Origin: Thalassotalea_B piscium_A
Lineage (GTDB): Bacteria; Pseudomonadota; Gammaproteobacteria; Enterobacterales; Alteromonadaceae
Direction: 5' to 3'
Length of the DNA stretch: 64,000 bases
Assembly: GCA_049347715.1 (NCBI GenBank)
Contig: CP186339.1
Coordinates: forward strand, 2,108,001-2,172,000
This document shows positions 52,702 to 60,960 of this stretch, in pieces (the first letter of the stretch is position 1; each line of letters opens with the position of its first letter). Under the pieces are notes generated by a model. It was not told the DNA's origin, did no database searches, and was given only the letters and a program-made list of their open reading frames with translations. The translations under genes were made by a program, and so were the position numbers.

Positions 52702-53289
52702 TTAGCCTTTCAATTCCGGCCATGCTGCTTTGAAATAACTAATCATTGACCAAAAACTTAAAATTGTCGCAATAAAATAAAAGGCATAAGCGGCAAACAT
52801 TAAGATTTCATAAGGAAACTCAAAGATAATTAACGGTATATCATAGCTTGGTTGCCAAATTAAGCCCATAATGCCAAGCATTTGAGCTGCCGTTTTGTAT
52901 TTACCTATAGTCGATACTGCGACAAGGTCACGCTTCCCTCTTGATGACATAAACTCACGTAGCGCACTAATGAAAATTTCACGAGAGATCATTATCATTG
53001 CAGGAATAGCAATCCACCACGATTGATAATCTTCAACAATCATAATTAACGCCGCAGCCACCATCAATTTATCCGCTACAGGATCAATAAAAGCACCAAA
53101 AGAAGATGATTGATTAAGTTTACGGGCAAGATATCCATCTAATGCATCGCTAACAGATGCTACCCAAAATACGGCAAAAGCACCGAAATGGCTCCAAGAA
53201 AGAGGTAAATAAAAAACGATGATAAAAACAGGTATTAAAAGAATACGAAATAAGGTTATTTGATTTGGAATAGTCCACATAGTTTTCAC
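52702..53289 (-). CDS. pgsA: CDP-diacylglycerol-glycerol-3-phosphate 3-phosphatidyltransferase
   Basis: A 195-residue inner-membrane enzyme making phosphatidylglycerol phosphate. The CDP-alcohol phosphotransferase motif is complete: DALDGYLARKLN...GAFIDPVADK (D-x2-D-G-x2-A-R-x8-G-x3-D-x3-D). About five membrane helices. Start MWTIPNQITLFR (ATG at about 53280) is the E. coli-like N terminus; the GTG-side extension MKT is optional. Part of the conserved uvrY-uvrC-pgsA-tRNA order. Confidence 0.95.
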   Translation of the reverse strand: MKTMWTIPNQITLFRILLIPVFIIVFYLPLSWSHFGAFAVFWVASVSDALDGYLARKLNQSSSFGAFIDPVADKLMVAAALIMIVEDYQSWWIAIPAMIMISREIFISALREFMSSRGKRDLVAVSTIGKYKTAAQMLGIMGLIWQPSYDIPLIIFEFPYEILMFAAYAFYFIATILSFWSMISYFKAAWPELKG

Positions 53290-53406
53290 ATTTGGCTTAT
53301 ATTAAAAGTATTGATATTCATTGCTTAAATAATTCATCATCTAGGCAATCAACAAACAATTAGGACGTACTGATATTGGGTGTGCCCATTCTACACAATT
53401 AGCAGG

Positions 53407-55242
53407 TTACTTGTCATGTAACGCATCATAAATAGTTTGTGCTAGCAGTTCACTGATACCTGGAACCGTACACAAAGTTGCAATATCTGCAGCTAAAACT
53501 TCTTGAATACCACCTAAATATTTTAATAATGCTTGCCGTTTCTTAGCACCAATTCCGGGAATGTTCTCTAAAACTGACTTTTTACTCGCTTTTTGACGCT
53601 TAGCTCTATGACCGGCAATAGCAAAACGATGAGACTCATCTCTGATATGTTGAATTAAATGTAACGCTGGCGAAGTACTTGGCAAAGACAGAAGTTGATG
53701 ACTACCCGCCAATATTAATGTTTCTAACCCCGGTTTTCTTGATTCACCTTTCGCGACACCTACAAGCAATGGAATTTGTTCAATATCTAGGCGACTAAAT
53801 ACTTGTTCTGCTCGACCTAACTGACCTTTACCACCATCAATAAAAACAATGTCAGGCATATTTTCAGCAGTCGCCTTCTTATAGCGTTTGGTAAGGGCAA
53901 AATCCATAGCTGCATAATCATCACCTGGTGTAATACCAAATACATTATAACGGCGATAATCGCTCTTTAATGGCCCTTCTGTGTTAAAGACCACATTAGA
54001 AGCAATCGTTTGTTGTCCCATAGTATGACTGATATCAAAACACTCGATCCTATGAATGCCATTAGGTAATTCAAATACTTCATTTAACTCACGGAAACGC
54101 GCTTGCATTGATGCTTTGTGACTATTTTTAGTTAATAGAGCAGCTTTGGCATTAGTTTCAGCCAACTTTAAGTATTGTGCTCTTTCTACGCGAACTTTAG
54201 ATGATATTTTTACATCATGTTCAGCTTGCTTTTTAAGTATTTCAATTAAGTCGTCTTTAGTAGCAAGATCTTGTCTAATCACAAATTCTTTAGGAATTTT
54301 TGCTGTGTTAATATCAGTACCTAAATAATGCTGACAAATAAAAGCTTCAGCAATTTCGTTTTCGTCGGTATTTTCAGGTAACACGGGAAAATAACTTTTA
54401 CTGCCTAAAACTTTCTGATCTCGAATAAACAAAACATGTACGCAAGCCTGGTTTTTTTCACTATAAATACCTATCACATCTATATCAGATGCAATACCGC
54501 TGACAAATTGTTGTTGTTGTACTTTTCTGAGTGTTGTTATTTGATCTCTTAATTTTGCCGCTTTTTCAAAAACAAGATCATTACTCGCCTTTTCCATCTG
54601 AATAACTAAGGTATCAATAACTTCAGAGTTTTTTCCTCGTAAAAAAAGCTTGGCAAGTCTGACTTGCTCCTTATAGTCTTCTTCAGAAATTTTATCGACA
54701 CAAGGGGCTGAACACCGCTGTAATTGATATTGCAAACATGGACGACTTCTAGCGCGATAATAGCTATCTTCACATTGCCTCAATGGGAAAAGCTTTTGCA
54801 TCAAACGTAAACTTTCCCAAACAGCACCTACGGTAGGATATGGACCAAAATACTCACCTTTAACCTTTTTGCCACCTCGATGTAGACCTAATTTGGGATG
54901 TTTATGGTCAGTAATTAATAAATATGGATAAGACTTATCATCACGTAATAAGATATTGTATTTAGGTTGGTATTTTTTAATGAAATTATTTTCAAGTAAT
55001 AACGCCTCACCTTCAGTGTGAGTGATTGTGACATCAATCGCGGTGATCTGTTTTACAAGAACACGGGTTTTATTATTGCCAACATCCTTTCTAAAGTAAC
55101 TTGCCAACCGTTGTTTTAACTGTTTGGCTTTACCTACATAAATAACAGTTTGCTCACTGTTATACATACGGTAAACACCTGGTTGATTAGTTACTGAAGC
55201 AAGAAATGCAATATGATCAAATGATGGTAATGGAGTAGACAA
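53407..55242 (-). CDS. uvrC: Excinuclease ABC subunit C
   Basis: A 611-residue nuclease of nucleotide excision repair that cuts both sides of a lesion with UvrB. Domains: GIY-YIG endonuclease (about 15-95; QPGVYRMYNSEQTVIYVGKA), UVR motif (about 205-240; NDLVFEKAAKLRDQITTL), RNase H-like C-terminal nuclease (about 390-540; IECFDISHTMGQQTIAS, IVFIDGGKGQLGRAEQV), and tandem helix-hairpin-helix (IPGIGAKKRQALLKYLGG). Complete length. Two bases downstream of uvrY's stop. Confidence 0.97.
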   Translation of the reverse strand: MSTPLPSFDHIAFLASVTNQPGVYRMYNSEQTVIYVGKAKQLKQRLASYFRKDVGNNKTRVLVKQITAIDVTITHTEGEALLLENNFIKKYQPKYNILLRDDKSYPYLLITDHKHPKLGLHRGGKKVKGEYFGPYPTVGAVWESLRLMQKLFPLRQCEDSYYRARSRPCLQYQLQRCSAPCVDKISEEDYKEQVRLAKLFLRGKNSEVIDTLVIQMEKASNDLVFEKAAKLRDQITTLRKVQQQQFVSGIASDIDVIGIYSEKNQACVHVLFIRDQKVLGSKSYFPVLPENTDENEIAEAFICQHYLGTDINTAKIPKEFVIRQDLATKDDLIEILKKQAEHDVKISSKVRVERAQYLKLAETNAKAALLTKNSHKASMQARFRELNEVFELPNGIHRIECFDISHTMGQQTIASNVVFNTEGPLKSDYRRYNVFGITPGDDYAAMDFALTKRYKKATAENMPDIVFIDGGKGQLGRAEQVFSRLDIEQIPLLVGVAKGESRKPGLETLILAGSHQLLSLPSTSPALHLIQHIRDESHRFAIAGHRAKRQKASKKSVLENIPGIGAKKRQALLKYLGGIQEVLAADIATLCTVPGISELLAQTIYDALHDK

Positions 55243-55244
55243 GG

Positions 55245-55889
55245 CTATAGCTTTTCAGTTTTTAACATTCCGTGACGAATCGCTAAATGAGTTAATTCAA
55301 CATCATTACCCACATTGAGCTTTTCAAACATTCGATAACGATAACTATTAATAGTTTTCGTACTCAGCACTAGCTGTTCTGAAATATCTGGAACTCTTTC
55401 ACCTCGAGTGATCATTAACATGATCTGAAGTTCTCGTTCAGACAAACTATTAAAAGGATTTTCATCTGCTGATTTAAATTGACTTAAGGCCATCTGCTGA
55501 GCTATTTCAGGGGTAATATAACGTTGTCCACTGTTTACCGCCCTGATGGCGTTAACCATCTCATCAGAGGCTGCGCCTTTAGTTAAATAACCCGCGGCAC
55601 CAATTTGCATCACTTTTGTTGGAATTGGATCTTCACAATAAACCGTCAAGACAATCACTTTAACATCAGGAGAGTATCTAATAATTTTTTTGGTTGCTTC
55701 TAAACCACCAATACCAGGCATATTCATATCCATTAGAACAACATCAGGCTCTAATTTACGACAGAATTGAACAGCTTCTTCACCGGTTTTTGCTTCACCA
55801 ATAACCTTAAGCCCTTTTACTTCGTTGAGTATTTTTTTAATACCCGTACGAACTAGCTCATGATCATCAACTAATAAAACATTTATCAA
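55245..55889 (-). CDS. uvrY: Two-component response regulator UvrY
   Basis: A 214-residue NarL/FixJ-type regulator. The receiver domain carries DD near the N terminus, the phosphorylation Asp in VVLMDMNMPGIGG (about D54), and the C-terminal LuxR-type helix-turn-helix (SERELQIMLMITRGERVPDI...KTINSYRYRMFEKLNV). It closely follows E. coli UvrY, which with BarA activates csr small RNAs. TTG at 55889 gives the family's start (M-INVLLVDDHELVR) and has AAGGTG about eight bases upstream, better than the longer GTG at 55898. Confidence 0.95.
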   Translation of the reverse strand: MINVLLVDDHELVRTGIKKILNEVKGLKVIGEAKTGEEAVQFCRKLEPDVVLMDMNMPGIGGLEATKKIIRYSPDVKVIVLTVYCEDPIPTKVMQIGAAGYLTKGAASDEMVNAIRAVNSGQRYITPEIAQQMALSQFKSADENPFNSLSERELQIMLMITRGERVPDISEQLVLSTKTINSYRYRMFEKLNVGNDVELTHLAIRHGMLKTEKL

Positions 55890-56006
55890 CGAAAACACAC
55901 CTTATTAAAATAGACGATAACATTAGTACAATTAAACTAATTCTAACTTTATCAGTTTAGAGTATAGTGAAACAATAGTTAACACAATCATAAATATTAA
56001 CGTAAA

Positions 56007-56276
56007 TTATAATTCATTTTTAGTTAACCAACTATTGAGTAATCCTATTTGCCCATTTTTATAAGCGGCATAAGTTAAACGAACAGCATTACTTAAAATA
56101 ATGGAATCTGACCAGCCTGTTTGTTCCGCAATTAAACGGTAACACTCTTTAGCTTCAGGAGTTAAATATCCCCGTAATTCTTGTTTTCCTTTTAGTTTTT
56201 GTCTTTCTCTGTATCGTTTTTGCTTCTCAGCATTAGTTAAAGCTGCTTTTTTTTCTTTCATATTGTTTTTATTCAT
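56007..56276 (-). CDS. Small basic protein, ribbon-helix-helix-like
   Basis: An 89-residue protein with a Lys/Arg-rich N terminus (TNAEKQKRYRERQKLKGKQE) and a second half (LRGYLTPEAKECYRLIAEQTGWSDSIILSNAVRLTYAAYK) that looks like a strand-helix-helix DNA-binding unit. RepB-like copy-control and some phage or plasmid regulators start this way. Function unknown; it sits alone between uvrY and fabA. Confidence 0.6.
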   Translation of the reverse strand: MNKNNMKEKKAALTNAEKQKRYRERQKLKGKQELRGYLTPEAKECYRLIAEQTGWSDSIILSNAVRLTYAAYKNGQIGLLNSWLTKNEL

Positions 56277-56382
56277 AAAATAAAGTTCGATAAAGTCAAT
56301 TATTAAGTTACGCGTAACGATATTGTAAAGAGAAAATGCAAGAAAATAAATTTATTTCGATAAAAACAACTGTTCGGAGTTG

Positions 56383-56406
56383 TTTAGTGTACATCTGTTC
56401 GCTAAA
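56383..56406. promoter_or_regulatory. FabR-like operator upstream of fabA
   Basis: A 24-bp palindrome TTTAG-TGTACA-TC-TGTTCG-CTAAA, close to the recalled FabR consensus AGCGTACA-N2-TGTACGCT. It lies 41 bp before the fabA ATG, where it would overlap the promoter. FabR represses unsaturated fatty acid synthesis genes. Confidence 0.7.
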
Positions 56407-56446
56407 GTACTAACCTGAAATTTATATTAGTGGAATAACGCTTACT

Positions 56447-56962
56447 ATGGCACAAAAAAATTCATTCTCTAAAGAAGAATTAATATTAGCTGGCACAACA
56501 GATTATTTTGGTGAAGGTAATAGTAAATTACCTGCTGATAATATGTTAATGATGGACCGTATTGTTAAAATTAATGATGATGGCGGAGAATACGGCAAAG
56601 GTGAAATCATTGCTGAACTTGATATATCTCCTGACTTATGGTTTTTTGATTGTCACTTCAAAGGTGACCCGGTTATGCCAGGCTGTTTAGGCTTAGATGC
56701 AATGTGGCAATTAGTTGGCTTCTATTTAGCTTGGTCAGGCGGTCCTGGTCATGGTAGAGCATTAGGTGTTGGTGAAGTTAAATTTACCGGTCAAATACTA
56801 CCAACAGCTAAGAAAGTGACTTATCACATCACATTAAAGCGAGTCATTAAACGTAAATTATTTATGGGTATTGCTGATGGCACAGTGTCTGTTGATGGAC
56901 GAGTAATATATACGGCGACAGATTTAAAAGTGGGTTTATTTGCCGACACAACTAAATTTTAG
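56447..56962 (+). CDS. fabA: 3-hydroxydecanoyl-ACP dehydratase/isomerase
   Basis: A 171-residue hot-dog-fold enzyme forming the cis double bond that leads to unsaturated fatty acids. The catalytic His/Asp region is FFDCHFKGDPVMPGCLGLDA (His in CHFKGD, Asp in LGLDA), and KLPADNMLMMDRIVKI and LGVGEVKFTGQI are typical of FabA. Normal length. A FabR-like operator precedes it. Confidence 0.97.
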   Translation: MAQKNSFSKEELILAGTTDYFGEGNSKLPADNMLMMDRIVKINDDGGEYGKGEIIAELDISPDLWFFDCHFKGDPVMPGCLGLDAMWQLVGFYLAWSGGPGHGRALGVGEVKFTGQILPTAKKVTYHITLKRVIKRKLFMGIADGTVSVDGRVIYTATDLKVGLFADTTKF

Positions 56963-56984
56963 ACAATTGAATCATCATATAAAC

Positions 56985-57009
56985 AAAAAGCACTCAATGA
57001 GTGCTTTTT
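56985..57009. terminator. Bidirectional terminator between fabA and the DUF3466 gene
   Basis: AAAAAGCACTC (56985-56995) and GAGTGCTTTTT (56999-57009), loop AAT, with A-run and T-run on either side. Confidence 0.9.
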
Positions 57010-57034
57010 TTACGACTATCGTTTCACAATGGTG

Positions 57035-58795
57035 TTAATTGTTATCTTGTTTAGTGAAATATCGACGGCTAAAACCAATGACGAAAAGTGATAATAAACT
57101 AAATAAGCCAGTGCCTGCACCCTGTCGTTCAATTTTTTCTTCTGTTACAGAACAGTCTTCAACTTGACCGCCAGCTACAGGTGATAGTTTGACAGCTCGT
57201 AACACATCCTCAAGCACTTGCTCGCCATTTTTATCATAATATAGCTCACCTTTAGCATCTCTCATTGGTGCTTTGATAACCGCTGTTGCAGAAATTTCAT
57301 TATTATCATTAATTGAACGGGCTTCAATAATAGTGTAATCAGAATCACAAGGAGTAAAATCATTTAAGTCAGTAAAAAGATCATTGCTAATATCGTAAAT
57401 AAAGGCATGACGACGTCGAGGGCTATACTCACTATCATTATGCGTTTCAACTTCACCACTACCAACGATAAAATTATTTTCGTTAACTGAATAAGCTGTA
57501 CTTGATGAACCCACAAAAAAATCTTCGGGCATAACCATACTCATTTTTTCTGCATTGGTATCAACATAATAAAACTTTTGTCTTAATGAACCATTTACAT
57601 AGGTTTCTACATGACCTACTGCAATACCATTATCATTAATATCATTAGCACGAGAATTGAAATACTTACTGTGATCATCAGTAAAATCGAGTACTTCACC
57701 ATTTTTATATACTACGGCATAGACACTGCGTGCTTCTGTTTCACTCGGGTTGGTTTCATTTTCATCCCACCAACCATGTGAATATCCCACAGCAACGCCA
57801 TGAACATTGATCGCTTGTGCATAGCTGACATACTCTCGTACATCATCTTCATTAGGCGTTACTAATTTGCCTAACGCTTCAGAACTAACAATACCATTTT
57901 CATCTAGTACCCATTTAAATGCCTCTGCGTTATACATTCCTTCTGAAATTTGTTGAATACAAACTTCAATTGGGACTACCGCTAATCGGTCTGGGTCTGC
58001 ACAACCACCATCTTCGTTGGCGATAAATTCTAATGCTTCTTCATCCACACTTGTACTGGCATATCCAACAGCAATACCATTATCACTAATGTCAAAAATG
58101 GCTGATTCGCCACCGTAAGTTGCTTCAGGAGGTATTAATGGAATAATAGTTTGGCCACTGTCTGGAGAATAATAGCCTCTATTACCAAAGTCTCTCACCC
58201 AATGTGTGACTTCATCACCATCTGCTTCAGTAAATGGAATTGGCAGAAATGGAGCTGAAGCATTGCCATAAATCCAACCTTGATTGGTAATTCCGTTAAC
58301 GTAATCTGTGGTAGAGCGGCTATAAGTTTGTGTACCTGTGACAAATTTATCAAAGATAACAATCTCTTTCGTTTCAGCACCATCATTTAGCATGGCAACT
58401 GTATTTCCTACCTTTTGAAAGAAGGTGCTAGAAGCATTTCCTTCTAAATAACGAACAACCCAAGCTAAGTCGTTAGCTGTTGGATTACCTGCCCTTAATG
58501 AGGCTTCATTTTCAATGTCTGTTAATTCAAATACCCCCTCATAAGTATTATGAGCATAGGTGACAATATCATCAAAAACGTCTTCTGTTATATATTGAAA
58601 TTGCACAGGAAAATTATAAATAGTCGTTCCCGCAATAACCATTTGACCTGAGTTATTTTCCTGCTTGCCGTAAGTATATTCTAAAGAAGAAGCGGCACCT
58701 TTATCGATAATTTTATAGGTCGCTGCTTGAGCTAACGATAAACCGAATGCACTTGTTAAACTTAGTGCTAATAGCGATGTTGCAAATTTTTTCAT
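57035..58795 (-). CDS. DUF3466 protein with GlyGly-CTERM-like tail
   Basis: A 586-residue exported protein, signal peptide ending around residue 25 (LSLAQAAT). The middle has repeated NxNGIAVG-type segments (ISDNGIAVGYAS, INVHGVAVGYSHG, INDNGIAVGHVE, VNENNFIVGSGE), the HAF/DUF3466 repeat, forming a beta-propeller-like fold. The end is a sorting tail: GAGTG followed by a hydrophobic helix LFSLLSLFVIGF and SRRYF, the GlyGly-CTERM layout that is cut by rhombosortase before surface export. Its function is unknown. Downstream of uup by 26 bp on the same strand. Confidence 0.85.
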   Translation of the reverse strand: MKKFATSLLALSLTSAFGLSLAQAATYKIIDKGAASSLEYTYGKQENNSGQMVIAGTTIYNFPVQFQYITEDVFDDIVTYAHNTYEGVFELTDIENEASLRAGNPTANDLAWVVRYLEGNASSTFFQKVGNTVAMLNDGAETKEIVIFDKFVTGTQTYSRSTTDYVNGITNQGWIYGNASAPFLPIPFTEADGDEVTHWVRDFGNRGYYSPDSGQTIIPLIPPEATYGGESAIFDISDNGIAVGYASTSVDEEALEFIANEDGGCADPDRLAVVPIEVCIQQISEGMYNAEAFKWVLDENGIVSSEALGKLVTPNEDDVREYVSYAQAINVHGVAVGYSHGWWDENETNPSETEARSVYAVVYKNGEVLDFTDDHSKYFNSRANDINDNGIAVGHVETYVNGSLRQKFYYVDTNAEKMSMVMPEDFFVGSSSTAYSVNENNFIVGSGEVETHNDSEYSPRRRHAFIYDISNDLFTDLNDFTPCDSDYTIIEARSINDNNEISATAVIKAPMRDAKGELYYDKNGEQVLEDVLRAVKLSPVAGGQVEDCSVTEEKIERQGAGTGLFSLLSLFVIGFSRRYFTKQDNN

Positions 58796-58821
58796 GTAAC
58801 TACATTACTCTCATATACGTA

Positions 58822-60726
58822 TTATGTTTCGTCTAATTCTTGCCATCTTGCATAACAAGCTTCGAGTTTCGACTCTAATTCTTGAAGCTGGTTCAATATT
58901 TTTGAACTAATATCACTATCTTGACTAAAAAAGTCAGATTGATTTACTTGCTCTTGTACCAATGCAATCTCATTTTCTAAGGTATCTATTTCCTGAGGTA
59001 AACTTTCAAGCTCTCTTGATTCTTTATAAGATAGTTTACGTTTCGTTGTATTCTCTTGTGTTGCAGGTACAACTTTTTCACTTTTATTAACGCTAACTGT
59101 TTCTTTGATTTCTTTACGTTGCTCTTCTTTCAATGCTAAATAAGCATCAACGTCATCATAACCACCAAAGATCTGATTAATATACCCACTACCATCAAAA
59201 TATAAGCATGAATTAACACAATTATTAACGAAATCTCGATCATGGCTCACTAAAATAACGGTTCCTGAATAATTTGCAACGACTTCTTCCAATAACTCTA
59301 AAGTTTCTATGTCTAAATCATTGGTTGGTTCATCGAGAATGAGCAAATTACTTGGTCGTAAGAACAAACGTGCGAGTAATAAACGATTTTTTTCTCCCCC
59401 AGAAAGCGCTCTAACAGGTGTTCTTGCTCTTTTAGGGCTAAACAGAAAGTCTTGTAAATATCCCAACACATGTCTTGTCTTACCATTTACAGTAATATCT
59501 TGTTTACCATCAGCAACAGTATCTTGTACCGTTTTCTTAGGGTCAAGTTGTTCTCTGTGTTGATCAAAGTAAGCAATATCTAAATTAACGCCAACACGCA
59601 AAGTACCCGAGGTTGGTGCTAATTGTTCCATAATTAATTTGATTAACGTTGATTTACCCGTACCATTAGCGCCTATTAATGCTAAACGGTCACCTCGAGT
59701 GATAAGTAAATTAAGATCTTTAATTACCGCTTTATCATCAAACGATACCCCTAATCCCTCACACTCAAAAACTAATTTCCCAGATCTGTCACCTGCAGAA
59801 ATATTAATATCACCTTGGTGTTTAACTTCTCTTCTTTGTTGACGCTCTACTCGTAACTTCTCCAAGGATCTTACGCGCCCCTCATTACGTGTTCTTCGTG
59901 CTTTAATCCCTTGTCTTATCCAAACTTCTTCTTCTGCAAGCCGTTTATCAAATAACGCATTTTGAGTTGCTTCAACTTGCAGGTCATGTTGTTTTTGTTC
60001 AACGTATTCATCATAGTTGCCAGGATAACTTGTCAGTTTACCTCTATCTAAATCAACAATACGTGTTGCTAAACCGCGAATAAACGCCCTATCATGACTG
60101 ATAAAAACAATGGTACCACCAAAATCTTTTAAAAATTGCTCTAACCATAAAACACTCTTTATATCTAAATGGTTAGTAGGTTCATCAAGAAGTAATACAT
60201 CAGGATTTGAAACTAATGCTTTAGCCAAGGCTAGTTTACGTAACCAACCTCCAGAAAGTTCATTAACACGTTTCTCTGCAGTTAAGGCTAAAATAGATAA
60301 GACTTTATCTATTCGTTGCTCATCTTGCCAAGCATTCGCTTGATCCAGTTGATGTTGAACTTGTGCTAATTTATTTAAATTATTTTCGCTCGGGTCTTCG
60401 CCAATAATGGTTATTAAGTCATGATAACGTTTTATTAATATGGCGTTTTCTTTAACCCCTTGCGCTACGTAATCAAAAATTGAAAGATCACATGATTCTG
60501 GGGGATCTTGTTGTAACATAGCTAATTGGACGTTATTTGAAATAACCATCTGACCATCATCTAGATTTTGTTGGCCAGTTAGCACTTTCAACAAGGATGA
60601 TTTTCCTGCACCATTGCGGCCGACTAAACAAACACGTTCGCCTTGCTTAATACGTAATTCAGCACGATCTAAAATTTTATCTTCACCAAACGCAAGTTCG
60701 CCGTCAGTAATTCTAATTAATTCCAT
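58822..60726 (-). CDS. uup: ABC-F ATPase Uup
   Basis: A 634-residue soluble protein with two ATP-binding cassettes. Walker A motifs GRNGAGKSSLLKVL (about 36) and GANGTGKSTLIKLI (about 350); signatures LSGGWLRKLALAKAL and LSGGEKNRLLLARL; Walker B LLLDEPTNHLD and LILDEPTNDLD. The C terminus (about 560-634) is a coiled coil that binds DNA in E. coli Uup. It affects ribosome or branched-DNA handling. Its ATG follows one base after the glutaredoxin-like gene's end. Confidence 0.95.
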   Translation of the reverse strand: MELIRITDGELAFGEDKILDRAELRIKQGERVCLVGRNGAGKSSLLKVLTGQQNLDDGQMVISNNVQLAMLQQDPPESCDLSIFDYVAQGVKENAILIKRYHDLITIIGEDPSENNLNKLAQVQHQLDQANAWQDEQRIDKVLSILALTAEKRVNELSGGWLRKLALAKALVSNPDVLLLDEPTNHLDIKSVLWLEQFLKDFGGTIVFISHDRAFIRGLATRIVDLDRGKLTSYPGNYDEYVEQKQHDLQVEATQNALFDKRLAEEEVWIRQGIKARRTRNEGRVRSLEKLRVERQQRREVKHQGDINISAGDRSGKLVFECEGLGVSFDDKAVIKDLNLLITRGDRLALIGANGTGKSTLIKLIMEQLAPTSGTLRVGVNLDIAYFDQHREQLDPKKTVQDTVADGKQDITVNGKTRHVLGYLQDFLFSPKRARTPVRALSGGEKNRLLLARLFLRPSNLLILDEPTNDLDIETLELLEEVVANYSGTVILVSHDRDFVNNCVNSCLYFDGSGYINQIFGGYDDVDAYLALKEEQRKEIKETVSVNKSEKVVPATQENTTKRKLSYKESRELESLPQEIDTLENEIALVQEQVNQSDFFSQDSDISSKILNQLQELESKLEACYARWQELDET

Positions 60727-60959
60727 TATTTAAGTAACTTCTCTATATCTTGTTGGCTAAATGGCCAATATAATTTTGAATTGTTCGATAGCCGTTCAAA
60801 TACCGGAATATGAACCCCGTATTGCTCAACTAAGCTGTCATGCTCTACAATATCAATAATCTTAATAGTTTGGATATCAATAATTGCTGTACATAAAGCT
60901 AATGCTTGTTCACAAAGGTGGCAGCCCTCACTACTATATAAATGATATTGAACCGTCAT
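60726..60959 (-). CDS. Glutaredoxin-like protein (DUF836 type)
   Basis: A 77-residue thioredoxin-fold protein with the redox motif EGCHLCEQA (Cys-x2-Cys) and the cis-Pro segment GVHIPVFERL. Start is one base from the rlmKL stop, and its stop shares a base with the uup ATG, so it is in the rlmKL-grx-uup operon. May reduce disulfides; partner unknown. Confidence 0.85.
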   Translation of the reverse strand: MTVQYHLYSSEGCHLCEQALALCTAIIDIQTIKIIDIVEHDSLVEQYGVHIPVFERLSNNSKLYWPFSQQDIEKLLK

Positions 60960-60960
60960 A

